Shown here: positions 1-9,800 of the stretch, in pieces | How positions within the stretch are numbered: position 1 is the first letter of the stretch | Layout: each line of letters starts with the position of its first letter | From: Rhizonema sp. NSF051 | GTDB lineage: Bacteria > Cyanobacteriota > Cyanobacteriia > Cyanobacteriales > Nostocaceae | Assembly (NCBI GenBank): GCA_029379265.1 | Contig: JAQYWN010000004.1 | Span: 1 to 36,678 of the forward strand | Direction: 5' to 3' | DNA length: 36,678 bases | Notes under the pieces: generated by a model | Databases searched by the model: none | Told to the model about the DNA's origin: nothing | Seen by the model: only the letters and a program-made list of their open reading frames with translations | Translations under genes and position numbers: made by a program

Positions 1-1
1 T

Positions 2-2116
2 TTTTGTATTGATAGAGAAGGTATTCTCTCTACAGAATTTCATTATGATTCCAGCTTATTTTCAGTAGAGACTATTGAGCGTCTAGCAGGACAGTTTCAG
101 AAATTATTAAATAGTGTTCTTAGCAACTCGGATTTACCAATCAGTGAGTTGCAGATTTTAAGCGTAGCGGAACATCAATTACTGGTAGAGTGGAATAATA
201 CTCAAGTTAATTATCTACAAGTTAAATGTATTCATCAACTATTTGAGGCTCAGGTGGAGCAGACACCGGATGCCATTGCTGTGGTTTTTGAAGAAGATCA
301 ACTGACATACGGGGAACTGAACGCTAAAGCTAATCAGCTGGCACATTACCTGCAAAAGCTAGGCGTGGAACCGGAGGTGCTCGTAGGAATTTGTGTCGAG
401 CGATCGCTCTCTATGGTCATTGGACTGTTGGGGATTCTCAAAGCAGGTGGCGCTTATGTACCATTAGACCCGAGCTATCCTCAAGAACGTTTAGCTTTCA
501 TGTTAGAAGACTTTCAACCTAGCATGTTGTTAACACAACAGCACCTAGTCAATAGTCTACCAAATCATAGGGCTAAAGTCGTTGGGTTAGACAGCAACTG
601 GGAACAAATAGCCCAAGAAAAGATAGAAAACCTTGCAAGTAACATCACTCCTGATAACCTAGCTTACGTTATTTACACGAGCGGCTCTACAGGGAGACCA
701 AAGGGCGCAATGAATACCCACAAGGGAATCTGCAATCGCTTACTGTGGATGCAAGACACTTACCAATTAACAGCAATAGATAAGGTTTTGCAGAAAACAC
801 CCTTCAGTTTCGATGTATCAATTTGGGAATTTTTCTGGCCGTTGATGACGGGTGCGCGTTTAGTGATTGCTCAACCAGGGGGGCATCAAGATCCTAACTA
901 CTTAGTGAATGCGATCGCACAGCAGCAAATTACAACCTTACATTTTGTCCCTTCAATGCTGCAAGTGTTTTTAGAAGCAGAAAATCTGGAAACTTGTAAA
1001 TGTCTCAAACGGGTGATAGCGAGTGGTGAGGTACTGCCAATCGCACTGCAAAAACGCTTCTTTAATCGTCTTGATGCACAATTGCACAATCTCTATGGCC
1101 CAACTGAAGCCAGTATAGATGTCACTTATTGGGCATGCGTGCCACAAAGCAGTCCTGAAGACAATAGCATCAGCCATCAAAACACAGTTCCTATTGGTCG
1201 CCCGATTGCCAATACCCAGATTTATCTGCTTGATCGGCATCTCAACCCTGTTCTTGTGGGCGTAACGGGTCAAGTGTATATTGGTGGTATAGGCTTGGGT
1301 AGGGGTTATTTAAACAATCCTGAACTAACAGCAGAAAAATTCATCCCTAACCGCTTTAGTGACCAACCAGGAACACATTTGTATAAAACAGGCGACCTAG
1401 CACGCTATTTGCCCAATGGAGAGATAGAGTACATTGGTCGTATTGACTTCCAGGTGAAAGTCCGTGGTTTCCGCATCGAAGTGGGAGAAATTGAGGCACA
1501 CCTGAGTCAACACCCAGCAGTACGAGAAACTGTAGTTATTGTTCGCTCAGATTCAGCCGATTCTCAACGAATAGTTGCCTATATTGTCCCTCAAAAAGAC
1601 CAAACACTAACAATTACTGAACTGCGAGACTTCTTGAAGTCAAAGCTCCCAAACTACATGGTGCCAGCAGCTTTTATGATCCTGGCGGCACTACCACTCA
1701 CACCTAATGGTAAAGTAGACCGCAAAGCCCTAGCTGCACCTGATACAGCACGTCCCAAATTGGATGCGGTTTATCAGCCACCCCAAAGCAAGACAGAAAA
1801 AACTATTGCTAGTATTTGGCTTGAAGTACTTCATATCAAGGACGTAGGAATTCATGATAATTTCTTTGAACTAGGCGGTCATTCATTGCTCTTAGTTCAG
1901 GTTTATAGCAAATTGCATGAAATATTTGAGAGCAATTTATCAGTACTGGATCTATTTAAATATCCAACTATAAGCTCTTTGGCTGGTTACTTAAATCAAG
2001 TCAAAAACAAGAAACCTTCTATTCGTAAAACGGATATTGATACTAAAAAGATTGAAGCTGGCAAAGCTCACCAGAGAAAACGTCAGCAAAAAAATCAAAA
2101 AAATGGAAATATTTAA
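2..2116 (+). CDS. NRPS (partial at 5' end): C-terminal tail of a condensation domain, then A(Ser)-PCP and a basic C-terminal linker
   Basis: The frame is open from base 2 (FCIDREGILSTEFHYDSSLFSVETIERLAGQFQKLL...) into the listed ORF, so the listed start at 149 (TTG) is internal. A domain: YVIYTSGSTGRPKG, YKTGDLARY, NGKVDRKAL. PCP: DNFFELGGHSLLLVQ. Manually read code DVWHISLID matches known Ser codes (DVWHLSLID). Confidence 0.95.
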   Translation, partial: FCIDREGILSTEFHYDSSLFSVETIERLAGQFQKLLNSVLSNSDLPISELQILSVAEHQLLVEWNNTQVNYLQVKCIHQLFEAQVEQTPDAIAVVFEEDQLTYGELNAKANQLAHYLQKLGVEPEVLVGICVERSLSMVIGLLGILKAGGAYVPLDPSYPQERLAFMLEDFQPSMLLTQQHLVNSLPNHRAKVVGLDSNWEQIAQEKIENLASNITPDNLAYVIYTSGSTGRPKGAMNTHKGICNRLLWMQDTYQLTAIDKVLQKTPFSFDVSIWEFFWPLMTGARLVIAQPGGHQDPNYLVNAIAQQQITTLHFVPSMLQVFLEAENLETCKCLKRVIASGEVLPIALQKRFFNRLDAQLHNLYGPTEASIDVTYWACVPQSSPEDNSISHQNTVPIGRPIANTQIYLLDRHLNPVLVGVTGQVYIGGIGLGRGYLNNPELTAEKFIPNRFSDQPGTHLYKTGDLARYLPNGEIEYIGRIDFQVKVRGFRIEVGEIEAHLSQHPAVRETVVIVRSDSADSQRIVAYIVPQKDQTLTITELRDFLKSKLPNYMVPAAFMILAALPLTPNGKVDRKALAAPDTARPKLDAVYQPPQSKTEKTIASIWLEVLHIKDVGIHDNFFELGGHSLLLVQVYSKLHEIFESNLSVLDLFKYPTISSLAGYLNQVKNKKPSIRKTDIDTKKIEAGKAHQRKRQQKNQKNGNI
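400..407. repeat. HIP1 octamer GCGATCGC (one of many in the window)
   Basis: Exact GCGATCGC; others include 15184-15191 and 25910-25917. Cyanobacterial signature. Confidence 0.85.
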
Positions 2117-2130
2117 GGCGTTGTCGAATC

Positions 2131-5100
2131 ATGAATTCAGTTATATCTACTAATGGTTCAGAAATAGCTATTATAGGCTTGACAGGACGTTTTCCGGGAG
2201 CCAAAAATATTGATGAATTTTGGAAGAATCTTCAGAACGGAAGAGAATCAGTTTCTTTTTTTACTGATGAAGAACTGTTGTTATCAGGAGTAAGTTCATC
2301 TTTACTAAGTGATCCTAAATATGTAAAGGCACAAGCAATATTAGAAGATGTAGATTTTTTTGACGCTTCATTTTTTGGCTTTAATCCTAGAGAAGCAGAA
2401 ATTACCGATCCGCAACACCGACTTTTCTTGGAGTGTGCTTGGGAAGCCCTGGAAAGTGCTGGGTACGACTCAGAAGCCTGCAAAGGTACTATTGGTGTAT
2501 ATGCTGGCTCTAGCTTGAGCCGCTACTTACTTAGTATTTACCTCAATCAAAATATCATAAACTCTATCGACACTCAGCAACTTCTAATTGCAGGTGACAA
2601 AGATTACTTAACTACACGCATTTCTTATAAACTCAACCTAGAGGGACCTAGTTATACCGTTCAAACAGCCTGCTCAACTTCATTGGTTGCTATCCACGTG
2701 GCTTGTCAAAGTTTGCTGAATGTTGAATGTGATATCGCTTTGGCTGGTGGGGTTTCCATCATCAGTGCGTCAAGAAAAGCCGGATACTTTTACACACAGG
2801 GGGGAATATTTTCTCCCGATGGACACTGCCGCGCCTTTGATGCTAAAGCACAAGGAACTGTTGGCGGTGAGGGTGTGGGCATTGTAGTCTTAAAGCGATT
2901 AGAGGAGGCTCTTGCTGATGGTGATTGTATTCATGCTGTGATCAAAGGTTCAGCCATCAATAATGATGGTTCATTCAAGCTTAGCTACACAGCACCCCGT
3001 ATCGATACCCAAGCTCATGTGATTAGAACGGCGCAAGTCATCGCTGAAGTAGAACCAGAGACAATTACTTATATTGAGGCTCACGGCACAGGAACACCCC
3101 TAGGAGATCCCATTGAAATCGCCGCGCTGACACAAGCTTTTGGTGATCATACTCAGAAGAAGGGATTCTGTGCAATTGGTTCAGTCAAAACCAATATCGG
3201 ACATTTGGATGTTGCGGCTGGTGTAACTGGATTGATCAAAACCACGTTAGCACTTAAGCACAAACAAATACCACCCAGCTTGCATTTTCAAGAACCATCA
3301 CCTCAGATTGATTTTGTTAACAGTCCTTTTTACGTTAATAACTCTCTTTCTGATTGGAAGGCAAACATAAACGGTACTCCGCGTCGCGCTGGAGTTAATT
3401 CCTTTGGGATAGGAGGAACAAATGCCCATGTGATTCTGGAAGAAGCTCCAGTTGTAGAGCCATCAGGTTCTTCGCGCCCTTGGCAGTTGTTGCTGTTCTC
3501 GGCTAAGACTAGTACAGCGATTGAAACTGTGACAACCAATATAGCCGCTCACTTTCAGCAGCAGACTTCTTTGAATTTGGCTGATGTCGCTTACACTCTA
3601 CAGGTAGGTCGTCGAGCTTTTAATCATCGTCGCATAGTGGTGTGTCAAGATTTTAATGATGCTGTGAAAGTATTGAGCAGCCAAGATCCACAACGAGTAT
3701 TCACCCACTATCAAGAACCTTGCGATCGCTCTGTGGTGTTTATGTTTTCTGGACAAGGGGCGCAGTACGTAAATATGGGCAGGGAACTTTACCAGAGTGA
3801 ACCCATCTTTAGGGAGCAAGTTGATGAGTGTTCGTATTTTCTAAAACCTCTTATTGGGCTAGATTTGCGTACTGTGCTTTATCCCGATGAACAACAGGCT
3901 CAAGATGCAGCACAGCAGTTACTACAAACTGCTTTTACTCAACCAGCACTGTTTGTGATCGAGTATGCTCTAGCTCAGTTGTGGATGGCTTGGGGTGTGC
4001 AACCTGAGGCAATGATTGGTCACAGTATTGGGGAATACGTAGCTGCCACAGTCGCTGGAGTTTTCTCACTTGAAGAAGCTCTTGCACTAGTGGCGAATAG
4101 AGGAAAACTGATGCAGCAGTGCAAAAGTGGAGGAATGCTCTCGGTTCAACTTCCCCAACAGTCGGTGCAACCTCTGCTGGGAAAAGAACTGTCAATAGCA
4201 GCAAGCAATGCACCTTGTTACTGTGTGGTGTCGGGTACAACCCAAGCGATAGAGCAATTACAACAGCAGTTACAAGAAAAAGGTGTAGGCTGTCGGCGAT
4301 TGCATACGAACCATGCCTTTCATTCTCAAATGATGGAACCAATCATTGAGCCATTCACCCAGTTATTACAAAACATCACACTTAATCAAGCGAAAATTCC
4401 TTTTATCTCCAATGTTAGTGGAACTTGGATTACTCCAATCCAAGCAACAGACCCTGATTACTGGGCTCGCCATTTACGGCAACCAGTGCGTTTTAATGAA
4501 GGGATCGCTGAGTTACTTACAACACATGAGTGCATCTTCCTAGAAGTGGGACCAGGGCGGACGTTAAGCACTTTTGTAAAACAGCACCGGACAGAAGAAT
4601 TGGCGGCGCTGACATCGCTACGCCATCCACAGGAGCAACAGTCAGATGTAGCATTTTTGCTCAACACTTTGGGTCGGCTGTGGCTTTTCGGTATTAAAAT
4701 TGATTGGTCAGGTTTTTACACCCATGAAGGGCGTCATCGTCTTCCTTTACCAACGTATCCATTTGAGCGTCAGCGTTATTGGATTGAAGCAAACCCTGAA
4801 ATTACCTTAGCTACGGTAAGGCAAGAAGCGTTAGACAAAAAGCCAAATATTGCCGACTGGTTTTACGTGCCTGTTTGGAAACAATCTGTGCCGCTTGGGC
4901 TTTTACAACAAGAAGTGGCACAACAAAAGTTATGCTGGTTGGTCTTTGTCGATGCCTATGGAGTCGGAGCCGAAATAAGCAAACGACTTGAACAGCAGAA
5001 TCAGGATGTCATTACAGTAATGGTAGCAGAGCAATTTACCAAACTTGATGACCGTACATATGCCATTAATCCTCGACAACGGGATGACTATGATGCATTA

Positions 5101-6888
5101 CTCAAAGCACTTCAAAAGCAGGATTTGACCCCACAAGCGATCGCCCACTTTTGGAGTATTACGCCCAATGATACGTTGCCCTGCAACAGCTTAAGCAAAC
5201 AAACACAATCACCACATCAGTTTTTTGAAGATTGTCAGCATCTCGGCTTTTGGAGTCTGCTGTTCCTAACACAGGCACTGGGAAAACAGGATATTACCAA
5301 TTCTCTTAAGTTAATAATCGTAACCAGCAATGTACATGATGTAACTGGTGACGAGAAATTATATCCTGAGAAGGCAACGGTGTTAGGACCATGCAAGGTG
5401 ATTCCAAAGGAATATCCGAACATCAACTGCTGTAGTATTGATGTAGTAATTCCTGATTCCGAAACCCCAGCAGTACAACCACTGATAGAAAATCTTCTAA
5501 CAGAATTTATCGCAAAGCAAACTGAAGACATAGTTGCCTATCGTGGGCATCATCGCTGGGTTCAGAAGTATGAAGCTGTCCGCTTGGATGAGCGCATCGC
5601 AGGCAAAACTAAGTTAAAGGAAGAAGGAGTTTACTTAATTACCGGCGGACTTGGGGGCATTGGTTTGGTATTGGCAGAATATCTAGCAAAGACAGTACAG
5701 GCTAAGTTGATCCTGATTGGACGAAGGGGACTACCCGAGCGCTCACAATGGTCTCAATGGCTTACTAGCCATGATAGCCAAGATGCTGTAAGTCGCAAGA
5801 TCCAGAAAGTGCTAGTGCTTGAGGAATTAGGTGCACAGGTTCAGATCAATAGTGCTGATGTCACTAATCCCGAACAAATGCAGGTAGTAATTGCTCAAAC
5901 ATTAAAACAATTTGGTCAGATTAATGGTGTCATCCACGCTGCCGGTATTGCCGGTGGCGGCGTAGTTCAACTCAAGACATCGCATATAGCAGCTAACGTA
6001 CTAGCACCAAAAGTGAAAGGAACATTAGTACTGGAGGAGGTTTTAAAGAATATCAATCTAGATTTCTTTGTGCTTTGTTCATCCATGAGTTCCATCCTGG
6101 GTGGATTTGGACAGGTAGATTATTGTGCGGCAAATGCCTTTCTAGATGCTTATGCACACCGTCAGGCTTCTACAGTTGATCAATTCACAGTATCAATTAA
6201 CTGGGATACTTGGCAAACAGTAGGAATGGCAGTGGAGACTGTAGTGCCAGATGCTCTCAAACAGAAGCGCGAAGAAAGTCTTGAAAAAGGAATACTGCCT
6301 CAAGAGGGTGCCGATGCCTTTAATCGCATTCTAGGGAGTGGGCTGCCTCATGTTGTTGTGTCAACACAAGATTTCCAAACAGTAATTGAGCAGAATCATT
6401 CTTTCGATTCCTTGGAAGAGGGATTCGCGCTTTTGGAAGAGAAATTAGCAGGGGTGACAAATCACTCCAAGCCAACCCATCCCCGCCCCAACTTAGGGAA
6501 TGATTACATCGCTCCCCGTAACGAGGTTGAACAAACCGTTGCTGAAATCTGGCAACAACTTCTCGGGATTGAGCAGATAGGCATCTATGATAACTTTTTT
6601 GACTTGGGAGGTCACTCTCTGCTAGCGACTCAAATTATTTCTAGGTTGCGTAAAGAATTTCATGTGGATGTGCCCCTGCATAGCTTGTTTGAGACACCCA
6701 CTATCTTTGACCAAGTCTCGGCAGTTAAACAGATACAAGGCTTGGGAGAAAACAATAGTATAAATACAATTCAAAGAATTGATCGGGGAAATGCTCAACA
6801 GATGTTGGGAAAACTCGATCAAATTTCCGATCAAGAAGTTGACTCATTGCTCAACGAGATGTTAGCTCAAAAGGAGGTTGCTCAATGA
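2131..6888 (+). CDS. Type I PKS module KS-AT-KR-ACP, malonyl-specific
   Basis: KS: VQTACSTSLVAIH, EAHGTGTPLGDP, KTNIGHLD. AT: FMFSGQGAQY, GHSIGEYVAA, NHAFHS (malonyl-type HAFH). KR: LITGGLGGIG, SSMSSILGGFGQVDYCAAN. ACP: DNFFDLGGHSLLATQ. No DH, ER or methyltransferase motif seen. Confidence 0.96.
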   Translation: MNSVISTNGSEIAIIGLTGRFPGAKNIDEFWKNLQNGRESVSFFTDEELLLSGVSSSLLSDPKYVKAQAILEDVDFFDASFFGFNPREAEITDPQHRLFLECAWEALESAGYDSEACKGTIGVYAGSSLSRYLLSIYLNQNIINSIDTQQLLIAGDKDYLTTRISYKLNLEGPSYTVQTACSTSLVAIHVACQSLLNVECDIALAGGVSIISASRKAGYFYTQGGIFSPDGHCRAFDAKAQGTVGGEGVGIVVLKRLEEALADGDCIHAVIKGSAINNDGSFKLSYTAPRIDTQAHVIRTAQVIAEVEPETITYIEAHGTGTPLGDPIEIAALTQAFGDHTQKKGFCAIGSVKTNIGHLDVAAGVTGLIKTTLALKHKQIPPSLHFQEPSPQIDFVNSPFYVNNSLSDWKANINGTPRRAGVNSFGIGGTNAHVILEEAPVVEPSGSSRPWQLLLFSAKTSTAIETVTTNIAAHFQQQTSLNLADVAYTLQVGRRAFNHRRIVVCQDFNDAVKVLSSQDPQRVFTHYQEPCDRSVVFMFSGQGAQYVNMGRELYQSEPIFREQVDECSYFLKPLIGLDLRTVLYPDEQQAQDAAQQLLQTAFTQPALFVIEYALAQLWMAWGVQPEAMIGHSIGEYVAATVAGVFSLEEALALVANRGKLMQQCKSGGMLSVQLPQQSVQPLLGKELSIAASNAPCYCVVSGTTQAIEQLQQQLQEKGVGCRRLHTNHAFHSQMMEPIIEPFTQLLQNITLNQAKIPFISNVSGTWITPIQATDPDYWARHLRQPVRFNEGIAELLTTHECIFLEVGPGRTLSTFVKQHRTEELAALTSLRHPQEQQSDVAFLLNTLGRLWLFGIKIDWSGFYTHEGRHRLPLPTYPFERQRYWIEANPEITLATVRQEALDKKPNIADWFYVPVWKQSVPLGLLQQEVAQQKLCWLVFVDAYGVGAEISKRLEQQNQDVITVMVAEQFTKLDDRTYAINPRQRDDYDALLKALQKQDLTPQAIAHFWSITPNDTLPCNSLSKQTQSPHQFFEDCQHLGFWSLLFLTQALGKQDITNSLKLIIVTSNVHDVTGDEKLYPEKATVLGPCKVIPKEYPNINCCSIDVVIPDSETPAVQPLIENLLTEFIAKQTEDIVAYRGHHRWVQKYEAVRLDERIAGKTKLKEEGVYLITGGLGGIGLVLAEYLAKTVQAKLILIGRRGLPERSQWSQWLTSHDSQDAVSRKIQKVLVLEELGAQVQINSADVTNPEQMQVVIAQTLKQFGQINGVIHAAGIAGGGVVQLKTSHIAANVLAPKVKGTLVLEEVLKNINLDFFVLCSSMSSILGGFGQVDYCAANAFLDAYAHRQASTVDQFTVSINWDTWQTVGMAVETVVPDALKQKREESLEKGILPQEGADAFNRILGSGLPHVVVSTQDFQTVIEQNHSFDSLEEGFALLEEKLAGVTNHSKPTHPRPNLGNDYIAPRNEVEQTVAEIWQQLLGIEQIGIYDNFFDLGGHSLLATQIISRLRKEFHVDVPLHSLFETPTIFDQVSAVKQIQGLGENNSINTIQRIDRGNAQQMLGKLDQISDQEVDSLLNEMLAQKEVAQ

Positions 6889-9800
6889 CCAATACTCCCG
6901 AAAATATCGCTGAGCTTTCACCGGAAAAAAAGCGTGAACTTCTTGCACAGCTACTTCAAAAAAAGGTTAGCCAGCCTCACCTTTTTCCAATGTCCTTTGC
7001 CCAACAGCGGTTATGGTTTGTAGACCAACTGCAGCCCGGTAACTTTGCCAATCACATACGCGCGGCTCTACGTCTTACAGGTTTGCTCAATACAGATGCA
7101 CTCTTGCAAACCCTTAATGAAATTGTGCGGCGTCATGAGGTTTTACGAACTACTTTCGCAACAGTGGAGGGACAACTTGTCCAGCTCATTACTCCCACCT
7201 TAAGTTTGACCTTACCTATCATCAATCTCCAAGAGTTACCAGAGGTCGAGCTAGAAGCTGAAGTCCGTAAGTTAGTTACGCAAGAAACACAACAACCCTT
7301 CAATTTGAACCAAGCTCCATTAGTGCGAGTTACTTTGCTGCGCCTAAATGAGATAGAACATAATATGATACTTACAATGCATCATATTATCTCAGATAAT
7401 TGGTCAATGGGGGTACTCATTCAAGAAGTCGCAGCACTTTACGAAGCCTTTTCTAAGGGTCAGCCATCTCCACTTCTAGAACTACCCATTCAATACGCAG
7501 ACTTTGCCGTTTGGCAACGACAATCTTTACAAGGAGAGGTCATAGAATCTCAGCTTTGTTACTGGCGTCGTCAGTTGGATGGTACACCAAGATTGCTTGA
7601 ATTACCCACTGATCATCCTCGACCTACCATTCAAAGTTTCCGGGGTGCTACCCATTCTTTCCAGCTATCTCAACAGCTATCTGTTGCTATTAAAAGCCTG
7701 AGCCAGCAGCAAGGATGTACGTTGTTTATGGTTCTGCTAACTGTCTTCAAAATCCTGCTATTGCGTTATACGGGGAATGATGATATTGTAGTCGGTTCAC
7801 CTATTGCTAATCGCAATCGCATCGAAATAGAACAGCTAATTGGTTTTTTTGTTAATACCTTAGTGCTGCGGACTAATCTATCTGGTAACCCCTCTTTTCG
7901 GGAGTTACTTAAAAGAGTGCAGGATTGTACTTTAGGAGCCTATGCTCATCAGGATTTCCCCTTTGATCAGCTGGTAGAGAAACTGCAGCCTCACCGAGAC
8001 TTAAGTTACACACCACTATTTCAAGTGATGTTTGTGTTTCAAAATGCACCGATGTCTCAGTTAGAGTTCCCAGGTTTGACTTTAAGTCCTCTAGCAATCA
8101 ACAGTGGTACTGCAAAGTTTGATTTGACCTTGGATATGATAGAAATAGGAGAAGAACTAGCTGGTACTCTAGAATACAATACCGATTTATTCGAGTCAAG
8201 CACGATCAGCCGGATGGCTAATCATTTCCAGATCTTGCTGGAGAGTATTGTTGCTAACTCCGAGCAGCGACTTTGGGACTTGCCGTTGCTTAGTGTACAA
8301 GAAAGTTATCAGTTATTGATAGAGTGGAATGATACTCTAGTTAAATATCAACAGCAGCAATGTATCCATCAGTTGTTTGAAGCTCAAGTTGAGCAAACAC
8401 CGGATGCTGTAGCTGTAGTTTTTGTAGACGAGCGCAGCGAGGCTTCTCGCAGAGTAGACCAACAGTTGAGCTACTGTGAACTAAATGTAAGAGCGAATCA
8501 ACTGGCGCACCACCTGCACTCTCTGGGGGTGAAACCAGAAGTGCCAGTGGGAATTTGTGTGGAGCGAAGCTCCTTCGGAACCGCTGCGCTAGCGCTCCAC
8601 ATGGTGATTGGACTTTTGGGCATCCTGAAAGCGGGTGGAGCTTATGTACCCCTTGATCCAGCATATCCCCCAGAAAGATTAGCCTTCATATTACAAGACG
8701 CTCAGGTACCAGTGTTGTTGACTCAACAGCACCTTATGGAGAATTTGCCAGAATCTCAAACAAGAATTATTTGCCTAGACACAGATTGGGGAAGTATTGC
8801 TAAAGAAAGCCAACACAATTTCATGAGTGAGTGTACAACTGATAATTTAGCTTATATCATCTACACCTCTGGCTCAACAGGTCAACCCAAGGGTGTGTTG
8901 GTAAATCACGCTAATGTTGTCCGTCTGTTAGCAGCAACAGAATCCTGGTATAACTTTAACAAACAGGATGTCTTTTCGCTGTTCCACTCAATTGCTTTTG
9001 ATTTCTCAGTTTGGGAACTTTGGGGGGCTTTACTATATGGTGGGCGGCTAATTATAATACCATACTGGCTGAGTCGTTCACCACAAGAGTTCTACAAATT
9101 TTTGTCACAGCAGCAAGTGACAGTACTCAACCAGACGCCCTCTGCTTTTCGACAACTCATACAAGTAGAGGAATTGTTAGGAGGTGCCCAACAGTTGAAC
9201 CTGCGACTGGTGATTTTTGGTGGGGAAGCGTTGGAACTTCAGAGCTTGAAACCATGGTTCGAGCGCCACGGTGATCGGTATCCCCAATTAGTCAATATGT
9301 ACGGTATCACAGAAACAACTGTGCATGTTACCTACAAACCACTGACAGTGGCAGATTTAAACCTTAGTTTAGGAAGTGTTATTGGTCGTCCAATTCCTGA
9401 CTTGCAAGTCTACGTGTTAGATCAACATCAGCAGCCAGTACCTATTGGAGTTCCAGGTGAGATGTACATTGGTGGCGCAGGTTTAGCTCGAGGATATCTT
9501 AACCGTCCCGATCTAACTTGCCATTCGTTTATTCCCAACCCTTTTAGCTCCGAACCGAGTGCACGCCTTTATCGATCTGGTGACTTAGGGCGTTACTTGC
9601 CTAACGGAGACATCGAATACTTAGGACGTATTGACTACCAGGTGAAGATTCGCGGCTTCCGCATTGAACTTGGAGAAATTGAGACAGTGCTAGCTCAACA
9701 CCCAGCGATACGAGAGACTGTAGTGCTAGCGCGGGAGACTCAACCTGGTGACAAGCAGTTGGTAGCTTATGTTGTCAAGAGCAAAGAGCGGACACTTACA

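Noticed and set aside
149-151. Listed start of the first ORF (TTG at 149)
   Set aside because: The frame is open upstream to base 2 and encodes recognisable C-domain sequence, so this is an internal codon of a protein starting outside the window.
3935-4342. Antisense ORFs across the NRPS/PKS genes (e.g. 3935-4342, 13795-14091, 8341-8664)
   Set aside because: They lie wholly opposite strongly supported domain-coding sequence, show no family resemblance, and are expected shadow ORFs.
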